A DNA stretch of 47,608 bases from Prosthecobacter debontii (lineage in GTDB: Bacteria > Verrucomicrobiota > Verrucomicrobiia > Verrucomicrobiales > Verrucomicrobiaceae), in NCBI GenBank assembly GCA_945869675.1, contig CAMBPS010000016.1, forward strand, positions 1-47,608. Reading direction: 5' to 3'. The notes under the pieces were generated by a model, which saw only the letters and a list, made by a program, of their open reading frames with translations, searched no databases and was not told the origin of the DNA. This document shows, piece by piece, positions 1 through 9,430 of this stretch; positions within the stretch are counted from its first letter, which is position 1, and the number at the start of each line of letters is the position of its first letter. A program made the translations under genes and the position numbers.

Positions 1-1
1 G

Positions 2-604
2 GGGCATCATGCTCAAACGGTAAACTCAGGTCGCTGGGAAGCCTGCCCTGATTTTTGCTACTGGGATCACCCCATCATCGAACTCAGTGGCCGGACTCTC
101 GGCATCATCGGTTACGGCGACATCGGTAGCGCCGTAGCAAAGATCGCCGTGACCTTCGGCATGAAGGTGCTGGCCAGCAAGCGCGAGTGGAAGTCCGCTC
201 CCCCAGATGGAGTGACTGCTGCCAGTATGGATGAAATCTTTGCCCAAAGTGACGCCATCTCTCTCCACTGTCCTCTAACAGACGCCACCAAGCACATCGT
301 CGGCGACCACACGCTCGCCCTGATGAAGCCTAGCGCCTTCTTGATCAATACCGGCCGCGGACCGCTTATTGACGAATCCGCACTAGCTCGCGCTCTCAAT
401 GAAGACCGCATTGCCGGGGCTGGGCTAGATGTCCTTTCTTTGGAACCTCCGAAAAACGGCAATCCTCTGATTGGTGCTAAAAACTGCCTCATCACACCCC
501 ACATCGGGTGGGCCAGTCATGAGGCACGCGCGCGTCTTATCGAACTCACCGCTGCTAATCTGAGAGCCTTTCTTTCAGGAACACCTGTGAATGTAGTCAG
601 TTAG
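2..604 (+). CDS. D-2-hydroxyacid dehydrogenase, probably glycerate dehydrogenase / hydroxypyruvate reductase (5' end missing)
   Basis: The reading frame is open from base 2, so the N-terminal part lies outside the window. It carries the nucleotide-binding motif GIIGYGDIG (bases 104-127) of NAD(P)-dependent D-isomer-specific 2-hydroxyacid dehydrogenases. The three family catalytic residues follow in order: Arg in NTGRGPL, Glu in LDVLSLEPP and His in ITPHIGWAS. Enzymes of this family reduce 2-keto acids such as hydroxypyruvate to D-hydroxy acids in the cytoplasm. The closing pattern is most like hydroxypyruvate reductases (HprA type), but the substrate is an inference. About 200 residues are visible where family members usually have 310-330. 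Confidence 0.85.
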   Translation, partial: GHHAQTVNSGRWEACPDFCYWDHPIIELSGRTLGIIGYGDIGSAVAKIAVTFGMKVLASKREWKSAPPDGVTAASMDEIFAQSDAISLHCPLTDATKHIVGDHTLALMKPSAFLINTGRGPLIDESALARALNEDRIAGAGLDVLSLEPPKNGNPLIGAKNCLITPHIGWASHEARARLIELTAANLRAFLSGTPVNVVS

Positions 605-694
605 CGTCAGCCCTTGAATGAGTTTCCTGTGGTGTGCACTCATAAAAACCACTGCAAACCACCTCCAACTATTGCAGACGTCGCGCAGCGACTC

Positions 695-1624
695 TCACCC
701 CAGCGCCGCAGTTGCTTCTTTGCCATCAATAACCTTTTGGCTAGGCTCACGGATTTCATGGACGATACCCGCAAACTTTAAAAGGCGCAGCACATAATAA
801 GTTGGATCGATTTCCCACCAGAAGAAGCCTTGACGGGCACAGTGCGGGTAGTAATGGTGATTGTTGTGCCAGCCTTCCCCGAGAGTCAGGATCGCTAGAA
901 TGAAGCTATTCTTGCTCGACTCACCTGTTTCATAACGTGTGCTACCGAGTAAATGACAGAAGCTATTGATAGCAAAAGTCGTGTGATAAAGAATCACCGT
1001 ACTCAGGCAAAATCCCCAAAGGAAACCAGGCAGCCCAGCGATCAAATAACACGCCAAACCCGTCACTGCGGGAGGAATAAAATGGTGACGGTCAATAAAA
1101 ACCAACTCGGGGAACTTGGTCAAGTCCTTCACCTTCTTCTCATCATAGGCATAATAGTCAGGCGAAAGAATCCAGCCAATGTGCGCCCAATAAAAACCCT
1201 GTTGCTTTACCGAATGCACATCTTCCTCTTGGTCAGAATGCTGGTGATGGTGACGATGATGCGCAGCCCACCAGAGAGCCCCTTTTTGGGCCGCCATGCC
1301 TCCCAGAAAAGCCAGAACAAACTGAAACCAGCGAGAGGTCTTAAAGGAACGATGAGAAAAATACCGATGATAGCCACCCGTGATGCCAAACTTACGGATC
1401 ACAAACAACCCCGCACAAAGGAGAATGCAGGTGATGTCAGGTTTTACAAAGAAAGCAGCCACAGCTGCCAAATGAATAGCAAAGAAAAGAGTTGAACCGA
1501 CGGATGGTTTGAAAGCTGGATGAGTCACGATAAATGGAAAAAAGCGCCTGTAAATGCCAGTGATACGATTGAAATCAACAATTGGATTCAGACGACCAAT
1601 CGGCCAAGTCAATCGATCTGACAA
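695..1624 (-). CDS. Acyl-CoA delta-9 type fatty-acid desaturase
   Basis: This 309-residue membrane protein has the three histidine boxes of the membrane-bound fatty-acid desaturases: HRYFSH (86-91), HHRHH (122-126) and HNNHH near residue 250. Together these bind the di-iron centre that introduces a cis double bond into an acyl chain, typically at delta-9 in this subgroup. Hydrophobic segments flank the boxes at about 45-78, 103-120 and 180-215, as expected for an inner-membrane protein. Length fits the family. It is convergent with the preceding dehydrogenase and shows no obvious operon partner. The likely role is adjusting membrane fluidity; regiospecificity is inferred from family resemblance. 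Confidence 0.9.
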   Translation of the reverse strand: MSDRLTWPIGRLNPIVDFNRITGIYRRFFPFIVTHPAFKPSVGSTLFFAIHLAAVAAFFVKPDITCILLCAGLFVIRKFGITGGYHRYFSHRSFKTSRWFQFVLAFLGGMAAQKGALWWAAHHRHHHQHSDQEEDVHSVKQQGFYWAHIGWILSPDYYAYDEKKVKDLTKFPELVFIDRHHFIPPAVTGLACYLIAGLPGFLWGFCLSTVILYHTTFAINSFCHLLGSTRYETGESSKNSFILAILTLGEGWHNNHHYYPHCARQGFFWWEIDPTYYVLRLLKFAGIVHEIREPSQKVIDGKEATAALG

Positions 1625-1686
1625 TATTGTTGCAGAAACGAATGCGGATTCATCGAAGTTGATTGCAAACGCCCCAAGGGCATTGC

Positions 1687-2604
1687 CTACTTTTTCTTCA
1701 CTTTCTCTGGCAAACCTTGTCCTGGTTTTAGATCCAGATTGGCTAGCATATCCGCCTCAGTCACCGTAGACTCAACGCCACTAGCAGGCACATCGGCATG
1801 TGCGGTCCAGAGAATGGCATTCAGCACCAATTTACGTTGATCATTGTTCGACCAGCCTTTGTGATAATGCCCGCCGGTGAAACCAAAACCGCGACCACCC
1901 CCTTCACGCTCTGCGGCCCACACCACATGCTGTTTCTCTTTGTTTTTAACGGATTCACGCACAGTCGGATTGCCGCTGTGATGGCCATCCGGACGACTCA
2001 TCGTCGAATCAGGAGCCACATCACTCAAGATGGGGGTCACGCCCTGCATTCCCTGGCGAAAGCGCATGTAAAAATACCATTCATCGTTGGTCGCAAACGG
2101 CTTCACCCCGCTGCTAATCGGGTGGGTGGGAAATTCTTTAAAGCTGGCGTCCCAGTGTGGATTCACACTCCAATTGATCTCAAAGGCACCGCCCATCCAG
2201 TCGATGAACTCTTTATTTCCTTTTTCAATTGTCGGCTCCACAGCGTAATGCAGTGTCAGGAAACCGCAGCCACGCTTCATTTCCTTATCTAGCTGCACGA
2301 GCCTCTCACTTTGCAAGGCAGGATGCCCGCCACCGCCATCCGAGTAGATCACCACGCTGTCCGCCTTTGTAAGCTCTTCCTGGCTTGGCCATTCTCCGTT
2401 CAGGTGATGCAGGACTTGCACCTGTTCTGCAGCACCCTGCTCCAGGCATTTTTTCAACAGCTGAATTCCAGCATTGTGCTCATGCTGCCCTGGCCCATGA
2501 GAAGGTTTCCCCGCAATCATGACGATCAACTTTTTGTCAGCCGCAGAAAGCGTGGTGAAGGCAGCAAGAAAAAGAGCAACAAAGGCAAAAGAAATACATT
2601 TCAT
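1687..2604 (-). CDS. ThuA-like domain protein, secreted
   Basis: This 305-residue protein starts with a clear Sec signal peptide (hydrophobic run to about residue 21, ending LSAAD) followed by a ThuA-like (trehalose utilization, glutamine-amidotransferase-fold) domain. Family hallmarks seen are GKPSHGPGQHEH near residue 32, SDGGGGHP near residue 88 and the late FGFTGGHYHKGW segment. ThuA-like proteins are abundant and often exported in Planctomycetes and Verrucomicrobia, but their reaction is poorly defined; a carbohydrate-related role is only suggested. It lies 62 bases downstream of the desaturase on the same strand, so the two may share a transcript. Confidence 0.85.
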   Translation of the reverse strand: MKCISFAFVALFLAAFTTLSAADKKLIVMIAGKPSHGPGQHEHNAGIQLLKKCLEQGAAEQVQVLHHLNGEWPSQEELTKADSVVIYSDGGGGHPALQSERLVQLDKEMKRGCGFLTLHYAVEPTIEKGNKEFIDWMGGAFEINWSVNPHWDASFKEFPTHPISSGVKPFATNDEWYFYMRFRQGMQGVTPILSDVAPDSTMSRPDGHHSGNPTVRESVKNKEKQHVVWAAEREGGGRGFGFTGGHYHKGWSNNDQRKLVLNAILWTAHADVPASGVESTVTEADMLANLDLKPGQGLPEKVKKK

Positions 2605-2813
2605 AAAAGGTGCAGGATACTCAAACGCGGATCAACGGAATGCCTTATCACCAAAGAGTAGCTTCCGAGGAAACTTAACAAAGCAAGGTAGACCCTAGAC
2701 TTTCTTTCATCGCTGCGCGACGACTCAAAGGCTAAGAGTAATGGGCGTAAATCTAAAAGACGGTGACGCCAGGGCGTATTCGAAAGAACGGAGACTGGTT
2801 CTGCGGTTCCTTG

Positions 2814-3665
2814 TTAGTTAACATGGTCCAAGGCGATCTCTCGCTGCTGCTGACCGAGCATGGCGATGATTTCTTCCCGCACTTCGGCAAAATGAGGCAG
2901 TCGTGATGCTTGGCGAGCAGAGACTCGCAAGAGATGCCAACCAAGCTTGGTTTCGATTGGCGGACTTGTTTCTCCTACCTTTTGAGCGTTCACGGCCTGG
3001 ATTAGATCTGCGGGCATTCGAGTCGCACTGAGCCAACCGAGATCGCCACCCCGATCTTTTGAGCGGCTGTCTTCGGAGTGCCTGGCGGCCAGCTCCGCAA
3101 AGCTCGTCTTGCCACTAGTGAGCTGTTCATGAAGAGCCTGGATTTCGGAGGAACGGTTGGGGCGCGTTGGTTCATGGCGCGAAAGAAAGATGTGAGCGAC
3201 ATGAAACTTTGTCGGCAGGCGAAGCTGCTCGGCATGCTCGGTAAACCAGACCAAAGCTTGGGCCTCGGTGATCGGCGGCACCAGCTCTTGTAGCCGCTTC
3301 TCTAACCAAGCCTGTGCTCTCAAATCGTCTTGGATGGTTTGCTTCAGCGAGGCCTTCGTCTCCCCCTGCCAGCTGAGACGAGTCTGAAGATCCGTTGCTC
3401 CTTTTTCAAACTGCTTATGCCAGATTTCAAATTCGGCTTTCACCGCGAGATCGAGATCTGGCCTAAAGGTCGCTGGCACTGCCTCCGTCAGCCGCCGCTG
3501 ATGATCAAGCGCTTCCATCACGGCCTTCCGATCCATCTGAGGGCTACGAAACTGCGCCTGTTGCCAAGCGAAAGCAAAACTGATCTGCGTCCGACAGCTC
3601 TGCCAGCGCCAGCCAGCCGCAACGGCTAGGCTCAATAGGGTGAAAAATGGAAGAACTTTCTTCAT
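2814..3665 (-). CDS. Peptidyl-prolyl cis-trans isomerase, parvulin (PpiC/SurA) type
   Basis: The 283-residue protein begins with a short signal or anchor sequence (MKKVLPFFTLLSLAVAAG). An alpha-helical N-terminal region follows, then a parvulin rotamase domain at about 150-260, recognised by FHVAHIFLS, the FAELAARHSEDSRSKDRGGDLGW core pattern (positions about 193-215) and the GWHLLRV strand. Such proteins catalyse prolyl isomerisation and act as periplasmic chaperones for exported or outer-membrane proteins. Its start overlaps the end of the upstream metallopeptidase gene by four bases, indicating translational coupling. Confidence 0.87.
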   Translation of the reverse strand: MKKVLPFFTLLSLAVAAGWRWQSCRTQISFAFAWQQAQFRSPQMDRKAVMEALDHQRRLTEAVPATFRPDLDLAVKAEFEIWHKQFEKGATDLQTRLSWQGETKASLKQTIQDDLRAQAWLEKRLQELVPPITEAQALVWFTEHAEQLRLPTKFHVAHIFLSRHEPTRPNRSSEIQALHEQLTSGKTSFAELAARHSEDSRSKDRGGDLGWLSATRMPADLIQAVNAQKVGETSPPIETKLGWHLLRVSARQASRLPHFAEVREEIIAMLGQQQREIALDHVN

Positions 3666-4735
3666 GGCCTAGAACAGGAAAAAATAAGCTTCCTCCGCTC
3701 TTCTTGGGTTAGCTTGCGCATGGATTCGACTTCGCGAAAGAAGGTCTCTAGATTGCCGCCTGCACGGCGGAGCATGAATTCAAAGCCGGGCAACAATTCA
3801 AAATAAGTCGATAGGGTCGCCAATCGGGCATTGTTGACTGGCTTTTCAAACCATAGTTCAATCTTCAGAATGCCATGGTGGTTCTGATCCAAAGCGATAG
3901 CGCGTGTTTTGAATCGCTGTAAAAGCGCATTCTTTTGCAGTAACCGCACTTCGCGTGTTTGGTCTGGGACAGCATAGATTTTTTTGAGAGCCTCACGCGT
4001 CGCTAAGGCCAAAGCAATAAAGGCGCGCTCAGCACGCAAGTTTTGCTCGTATTGGGCCCATTCTTTCAGGCGACCCCGCGCAAGCAGCCAGCGGCGCGCG
4101 CCTTCCTGTCCGACGGCCGTGGCAAAGGCCTCATTAAAATCCGTGTCACCTTGGAGATAGAGACGCTGGTGAGTGAGCTCATGACAGAGCAACTCGGCTA
4201 GATCGGCATCGTCTCGGCCTATGAAAGTATTTAACAGGGGATCACGCAAATAGCCGAGAGTGGAGTAAGCATCAACCCCAGCGACGTGGACATCATAACC
4301 TCGCGCCTTGAGTTTGTCGGCCTCCTGCTGGGCTAAGGACTGCTTGAAATAGCCACGGTAAGCTAGGTTACCCAGCAAAGGATAGCTCCATTGCTTGGGT
4401 GTGATGCTGAATTCGGGGGCGGCAAAAACAACCCAGACCAGATGATGGCGACCAAGATCAGCATATAGATCATACTGACCCTTGGCCGGCAAATGAATCT
4501 CTGCTTCCGCAAAAGACAAAATGTCAGTCACCGTGGTAAGCTTTTGTTTGAGCCGGGGTTGAATCGCCGGTGACTTCACCAACTGATCAACCGGGCGCGC
4601 TTTCCTGATGATCTCGGCCTGGCCAGCGATGGCTTGAGTGTAAAAATGCCATGTCGAACATGAAGATAGAAAACTACCTATCAAGCCAACCAAGACGACA
4701 ACTCCCTTACGCATAGTCAAAAACTTTTGTAGCAC
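3662..4735 (-). CDS. Predicted zinc aminopeptidase lipoprotein (COG4324-like)
   Basis: This 357-residue protein has a lipoprotein signal: hydrophobic stretch 11-22, then LSSC with Cys26 as the lipidation site. The zinc-protease motif HELTH occupies residues 185-189, followed by a NEAFATAVG segment that can supply the third ligand glutamate. The arrangement and length match the COG4324 group of predicted aminopeptidases. It should be anchored in the outer or inner membrane facing the periplasm. The peptidase substrate is unknown. It is the first gene of a two-gene unit with the parvulin downstream, which overlaps it by four bases, so the pair may deal with misfolded envelope proteins (inference). 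Confidence 0.8.
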   Translation of the reverse strand: MLQKFLTMRKGVVVLVGLIGSFLSSCSTWHFYTQAIAGQAEIIRKARPVDQLVKSPAIQPRLKQKLTTVTDILSFAEAEIHLPAKGQYDLYADLGRHHLVWVVFAAPEFSITPKQWSYPLLGNLAYRGYFKQSLAQQEADKLKARGYDVHVAGVDAYSTLGYLRDPLLNTFIGRDDADLAELLCHELTHQRLYLQGDTDFNEAFATAVGQEGARRWLLARGRLKEWAQYEQNLRAERAFIALALATREALKKIYAVPDQTREVRLLQKNALLQRFKTRAIALDQNHHGILKIELWFEKPVNNARLATLSTYFELLPGFEFMLRRAGGNLETFFREVESMRKLTQEERRKLIFSCSRP

Positions 4736-4824
4736 ATGAAATAATGTGTAGACTGAAATTTACTGTTCATTCTGTTTTTTGTAAACTTTCATTCATTCCC
4801 TGACATCCTTTTTAAAACGCCACC

Positions 4825-6237
4825 ATGTCCTTCATTCATGACGACTTCCTTCTTCAGACATCTGCTGCGCAAAGGCTCTATCACACCTTTGCTAAAGATG
4901 AACCCATTATCGACTATCATAATCATCTTCCGCCCAAGGACATTGCCGAAGATCGTCAGTTTAAAAACATTCATGAAATTTGGTTAGAAGGCGATCATTA
5001 CAAGTGGCGTGCCATGCGCTGCAATGGCATCCCAGAGCGCCTGATTACTGGCGATGCATCTCCCCGCGACAAATTCCTGGCCTGGGCAGCAACCGTTCCT
5101 CAGACACTGCGTAACCCGCTCTATCATTGGACCCACATTGAACTGAAGCGCTATTTTGGGATCGATACGTTGCTGAATGAAAAGACTGGCCCAGAAATCT
5201 GGGAGCAAACGGAAGCCGCGCTAGCCAAGCCAGAAATGAGCGTACGCAATATTCTGCGAACTCAAAAGGTGCGCGCCCTATGCACAACCGATGATCCCGT
5301 GGACAACCTTTCCTCGCATCAAAAATGTGCCGCCGATGGTTTTGAAATTGGCGTTTATCCGACCTTCCGTCCTGACAAAGCCTTCGCGATCTCTGACTCA
5401 ATCGCCTGGAATGCCTGGTGTGATAAACTCGGTGCCGCCACCAACATGGACATCAACAGCCTTGACCAGCTGCTGGCCGCCCTCGAAAAACGCCACGACT
5501 TTTTCCACAGCATTGGCTGCCGCCTGAGCGACCATGGTTTGATTCATGCTTTCTCTCATTTTGATAGCGCCAAATCCACCCAGCGCGTCTTTGACCGCTA
5601 TCGCGGCTCCAATGTGCGGAAGATTTACCATGAGGACATCGGAACTCTGGCCACTCAAGTGATGATGCATATGGGTCGGCTCAATGCCAAGAAAGGTTGG
5701 ACCATGCAGTTGCACCTTGGTGCGGTCAGAAACAACAACACGCGACTTGCTCGTGAAATCGGCGCAGATGTTGGCTGTGATAGCATTGGCGACTATTCCC
5801 AAGCAGAAAACCTCTCCCATTTTCTTGACGCACTCGACAACGAAAACGCACTGCCAAAAACAGTTCTCTACAACGTCAACCCAGCGGATAACTATGTCTT
5901 TGGCACGATGGCGGGCAACTTTGCCGATGGCACGACACCAGGCAAAGTGCAGTTTGGATCAGGCTGGTGGTTTGTGGATCAAAAAGAAGGCATGGAGTGG
6001 CAGATCAATGCGCTCAGCAATCTGGGACTGCTCAGTCGATTCATCGGCATGCTCACTGACAGCCGCAGCTTCATGAGTTTCCCACGCCACGAGTACTTCC
6101 GCCGCACCCTTTGCAACCTCATCGGCAAGGATGTCGAGGCAGGCTTATTACCGAACGATGACGCTCTCGTCGGTGGCATGGTGAAAAACATCTGCTACGC
6201 CAATGCCAAGGCTTACCTTAACCTCGTGAAGGGTTAA
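4825..6237 (+). CDS. uxaC: Uronate (glucuronate/galacturonate) isomerase
   Basis: The 470-residue protein matches UxaC over its full length. The N-terminus has the PIIDYHNHLPP signature with metal-binding His32 and His34. Later family patterns include LHLGAVRNNNTR (about 297-308), the internal GDYSQAENLSHFLDAL region and the C-terminal LTDSRSFMSFPRHEYFRR. UxaC converts D-glucuronate to D-fructuronate and D-galacturonate to D-tagaturonate, the first step of uronic acid catabolism in the cytoplasm. No other uronate genes are adjacent, so it sits alone between convergent neighbours. The start is well placed because the conserved N-terminal sequence begins within a few residues. Confidence 0.95.
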   Translation: MSFIHDDFLLQTSAAQRLYHTFAKDEPIIDYHNHLPPKDIAEDRQFKNIHEIWLEGDHYKWRAMRCNGIPERLITGDASPRDKFLAWAATVPQTLRNPLYHWTHIELKRYFGIDTLLNEKTGPEIWEQTEAALAKPEMSVRNILRTQKVRALCTTDDPVDNLSSHQKCAADGFEIGVYPTFRPDKAFAISDSIAWNAWCDKLGAATNMDINSLDQLLAALEKRHDFFHSIGCRLSDHGLIHAFSHFDSAKSTQRVFDRYRGSNVRKIYHEDIGTLATQVMMHMGRLNAKKGWTMQLHLGAVRNNNTRLAREIGADVGCDSIGDYSQAENLSHFLDALDNENALPKTVLYNVNPADNYVFGTMAGNFADGTTPGKVQFGSGWWFVDQKEGMEWQINALSNLGLLSRFIGMLTDSRSFMSFPRHEYFRRTLCNLIGKDVEAGLLPNDDALVGGMVKNICYANAKAYLNLVKG

Positions 6238-6259
6238 AGACTAGCTCAAGCGGTCGATT

Positions 6260-6817
6260 TTAGACCTTCCACTTGATGCCGCAGCCAGTGCTGGGCCGCT
6301 GGTCTGTCAGTGGCTCTTCATTGGCCAGCATTCGGGTCACGGCTGTACGCATGTCAGCACCGGTCACTGTCTCGCTATTGCGTGGACGCGAGGCATCAAA
6401 CTGGCCGCAGTAAGCGAGCTTAAGTTCGCCATCAAACAGGTAAAAATCGGGTGTGCAGGCGGCGACGTAGGCCTTGGCCGCCGATTGATCTTCATCCACG
6501 AGATAAGGGAACTGCCAATCATGCTTGGCCGCGAACTCGATCATTTTGTCAGGGGCATCTGCGGGGTAGTTTTGACTATCGTTGGAGTTGATGGCCACGA
6601 CGCCGATTCCCAGCCCATCGACCTCTTTGGCAAAAGCACTGAGTGCTTCTGCCAGATGCACGACAAAAGGACAATGATTGCAAACAAACATCACAAGAAG
6701 GCCGCGTGGCCCACGGAGATCATCCAAGGTGAACCTCTGCTGATGCGCATCTGGAAGCTCAAATTCAGGAGCATAGGAGGCGATCGGAAGGACACGAGTG
6801 GAGGGAGTTTCAGCCAT
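6260..6817 (-). CDS. Thioredoxin-family (peroxiredoxin-like) protein
   Basis: Starting at the ATG ending at 6817 gives 185 residues: APEFELPDAHQQRF, the LDDLRGPRGLLVMFVCNHC strand with a redox CNHC pair (Cys46 and Cys49), and the NSNDSQNYPADAP segment typical of the PRX_like1 group of thioredoxin-fold proteins. CNHCPFV instead of a classical CGPC is usual for that group. It probably acts in thiol redox or peroxide metabolism in the cytoplasm; no signal peptide is visible with this start. An in-frame ATG at 6892 would add 25 residues that do not resemble the family, so the shorter form is preferred. It is convergent with uxaC. Confidence 0.82.
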   Translation of the reverse strand: MAETPSTRVLPIASYAPEFELPDAHQQRFTLDDLRGPRGLLVMFVCNHCPFVVHLAEALSAFAKEVDGLGIGVVAINSNDSQNYPADAPDKMIEFAAKHDWQFPYLVDEDQSAAKAYVAACTPDFYLFDGELKLAYCGQFDASRPRNSETVTGADMRTAVTRMLANEEPLTDQRPSTGCGIKWKV

Positions 6818-6916
6818 AAGGATGCGAGGTGTATCGTTAAAGGTAGCTTGGCGCAGCTCAAAATAACGCACGGCTGTTCGTTCAGGAAGCAAGGAACTTC
6901 CAAAATGATGCCTATT

Positions 6917-7711
6917 TTAAATCACCTGACGCACCCCTTCAGCGCTACTAAGCGTCGTCAGGGAACCGTCTGGCAGTACAATGACGAGATGCCCCTCTGC
7001 ATTCAGATCCAACGCACGGCCAAAAACCTCTCGTCCGTCAACCGTGGCACGGATCTGACGGCCTAACAGCCAACTGCGGGCACGCACCTCAGCAATGACC
7101 TCATGAAAGCCGTGATCCATGCGCTGAAACTGCTTGTGGAGCAGTTTCAGAATCGTCAGAGCCAAGGATTGACGATCCAATGCACTGACGGATGGCGCAT
7201 TGAGCTCCAGCAACAACGAGGTCGCCACACCGGTCAATTCGTAGGGGAACTCACGATTATTGACATTCATTCCCACCCCGAGAACCAGTGCCAGTTCTCC
7301 GTTCACCGTCACCGCCTCAGCCAAGAGGCCACAGATTTTACGGTCATTAAGGTAGAGATCATTGGGCCACTTGATCTGCGGCTTCAGAGGCAACTCCATT
7401 TCCACCGCACGGGCTAAGGCTAACGCGGCCAGAGTGGTCAGTCTTGGCCACAGCACAGCGGGGGCCGCTGGTCTGAGCAAGACGGAAAACATGAAGTCTT
7501 TGCCTTTGGAAGAAGTCCAACGGTTCTCCCTGCGCCCACGCCCGGCAGTCTGAGATTCTGCGAACAGCACCAGGCCTGGTGCTGCACCTGCCAAGGCCGC
7601 ATCCCGCAGGGCATCACTGGTGGATCCAACCTCATCGAGCACCTGAACACGCCAAGGTAAGGCTTCTTCCACACAAGCCTCTTGGAGAGCTTCTGCATCC
7701 AATCGTCTCAT
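6917..7711 (-). CDS. birA: Biotin--[acetyl-CoA-carboxylase] ligase
   Basis: The 264-residue protein has the BPL/LPL catalytic fold: STSDALRD near residue 30, the biotinyl-adenylate loop GRGRRENRW at 58-65 and the IKWPNDLYLN motif with the conserved lysine, followed by a small C-terminal beta domain. It attaches biotin to the carrier domain of acetyl-CoA carboxylase and related enzymes. No N-terminal winged-helix is present, so this is a monofunctional ligase that should not repress biotin genes. It is the last gene of a three-gene unit (HAD phosphatase, CDF transporter, birA) with four-base overlaps between start and stop codons. Confidence 0.92.
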   Translation of the reverse strand: MRRLDAEALQEACVEEALPWRVQVLDEVGSTSDALRDAALAGAAPGLVLFAESQTAGRGRRENRWTSSKGKDFMFSVLLRPAAPAVLWPRLTTLAALALARAVEMELPLKPQIKWPNDLYLNDRKICGLLAEAVTVNGELALVLGVGMNVNNREFPYELTGVATSLLLELNAPSVSALDRQSLALTILKLLHKQFQRMDHGFHEVIAEVRARSWLLGRQIRATVDGREVFGRALDLNAEGHLVIVLPDGSLTTLSSAEGVRQVI

Positions 7712-8616
7712 GGCAATCGATCCTCTGGATGGAGTTCATCATGATCCCCAACACATTCCAGATGCGTAGTGATCTGCACCTGATGATCGACGCTGTGCTG
7801 CACCGCACTTTCAATCTCTGTTGCCGTGCGGTGAGCCTCCCACAGAGAGAGGTGATCCGGGAAAAGAAAATGCACATCCACGTAGTGAACGTGACCCGCA
7901 TTGCGATGACGTAGAGCGTGAAACGTCACGCCACGTTTGGCGGTTTCCCGGGCTAACGTCTGATCCAAAATGCGCGTCACCGCAGGATCTGCGTGATCCA
8001 TCAGACCGATCACACTCTGCCGCAGCAAGTCATAACCAGAGACAAGAATATTGCCTGCCATGAGCAATCCACAAACAGGATCCCACCAAGTCTGGCCCGT
8101 CAAATGCATGAGCGCCAAACCGACCAAGGCCCCTAGGCTGGTCCAGCAATCCGTCAACACATGTTTTCCATTAGAAATGAGAATCAGTGAGTTTCCACCA
8201 CGCCCCGTGCGCAAAAGATAGCAGCCAAGCGCGCCATTGATCACAATGGTGAGGACAGTGATCCAGACACCTGAACTGAGGTTGGCCACCTCAGCCCCGA
8301 CAATCCAGCGGCGCACTGATTCATAGATGATGAAGACCGCCGCTAAGACGATCAAACCACCCTCCACACCGGCCGAGAAAAAGGAAATTTTACTGTGGCC
8401 ATAGCGGTGATCCTCATCCGCAGGCTGGCTTGCCAACCACAGGCTGTAAGTGGCGAAAATAACCGCTATCACATGCACCACCGACTCCGCAGCATCCCCC
8501 AGAATCGCCGCTGAACCGGTCAACAGATAGGCACCCATCTTCAGCACCAGCATTACAAAGCCCGTGATCAAAGAAAGCCTCATGGCAAAGGAGGCATGGG
8601 AAGAAGCTGGCGTCAT
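7708..8616 (-). CDS. Cation diffusion facilitator (CDF) family metal transporter
   Basis: The 302-residue protein shows the CDF layout: about six transmembrane helices in the first 210 residues, the GSAAILGDAAES motif in helix 2, the HRYGHSKISFFSAGVEG loop and a cytoplasmic C-terminal domain with an HYVDVHFLFP strand. CDF proteins export divalent metals (Zn, Fe, Mn, Co) in exchange for protons; the metal cannot be read from the sequence. It overlaps birA and the upstream HAD gene by four bases each, so translation is likely coupled although the functions look unrelated. Confidence 0.9.
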   Translation of the reverse strand: MTPASSHASFAMRLSLITGFVMLVLKMGAYLLTGSAAILGDAAESVVHVIAVIFATYSLWLASQPADEDHRYGHSKISFFSAGVEGGLIVLAAVFIIYESVRRWIVGAEVANLSSGVWITVLTIVINGALGCYLLRTGRGGNSLILISNGKHVLTDCWTSLGALVGLALMHLTGQTWWDPVCGLLMAGNILVSGYDLLRQSVIGLMDHADPAVTRILDQTLARETAKRGVTFHALRHRNAGHVHYVDVHFLFPDHLSLWEAHRTATEIESAVQHSVDHQVQITTHLECVGDHDELHPEDRLP

Positions 8617-9305
8617 GCTTTTAGCAATAGCTCACAGACCCGATCCGTCTCTAACAAATGATCGAAACACTGCCAGGGCTGATGAACTCGCAGGACATCC
8701 GCTTGAAAATGCCCCGTCCCAACCGCTAGACAACGCGCACCAATGGCATGGGCACAGGCAATGTCTTTCGGCGTATCACCGATGACAATCACGTCCTCTA
8801 CGGCATACTGGCGACCTGTGGCCTGCGACATGCGATGCATCGCTACCGGCCCGAGCAAATTCCGATCCTCCGCATCGTCACCAAAGGCCCCATCCACAAA
8901 CCATGAACCCAGACCAAAACGGGCCAGCTTCAGTTCCGCGCCACGCCGCACATTGCCCGTGAGCAGGCCAATGTCTGCGCCACCAAGTTCATGCAGCTTG
9001 GCCAATAGAGCGCCAACGCCCGGCAAAGTCTTACCCGCAAAACTTTCATGCTGAAGCCGACGGTTCAAATGCCCCAAATAGCAGGTCAAATAAGTCTGCA
9101 GCGCCTCTGGCACAAAGTCACGCCCAACCTGACCAAACAAACGCCGTAGCACTCCGCCATCGGTAGCACCGGCTAAATCCAACGGCGGCAATTCCTGCCG
9201 AGAGACACCAAAGATTTCCTCCGCAGCATCTAGCAAAGAGGCGCCTCCAGAGCCGCCTGTATCGAGCAATGTTCCGTCAATATCGAAAAGTAAAAGTCGT
9301 GGCAT
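8613..9305 (-). CDS. HAD-superfamily hydrolase, phosphoglycolate phosphatase-like
   Basis: This 230-residue protein has the HAD motif I, LLFDIDGTLLDTGGSG, with nucleophile Asp8 and acid/base Asp10. Motif II is in LLTGNVRRGAELKL and motif IV in VIVIGDTPKDIACA. An alpha-helical cap at about 18-90 places it in subfamily I, like Gph/YfnB phosphatases. It is likely a cytoplasmic phosphatase of a small phosphate monoester such as 2-phosphoglycolate; substrate is uncertain. It is the first gene of the HAD-CDF-birA unit and is divergent from the AraC regulator at 9431, leaving 125 bases for both promoters. Confidence 0.87.
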   Translation of the reverse strand: MPRLLLFDIDGTLLDTGGSGGASLLDAAEEIFGVSRQELPPLDLAGATDGGVLRRLFGQVGRDFVPEALQTYLTCYLGHLNRRLQHESFAGKTLPGVGALLAKLHELGGADIGLLTGNVRRGAELKLARFGLGSWFVDGAFGDDAEDRNLLGPVAMHRMSQATGRQYAVEDVIVIGDTPKDIACAHAIGARCLAVGTGHFQADVLRVHQPWQCFDHLLETDRVCELLLKA

Positions 9306-9430
9306 AAAGTTTCTTTCCTAGCCTTTAAGCGGCAGAACCCCGGATGAAAGCAGAATGACAAAATTCAGCCTCCTGTGTCAGCCTCGATCAAGCTGCAAAA
9401 AAGGAATAGGCATCGATCCATTTCCACTTT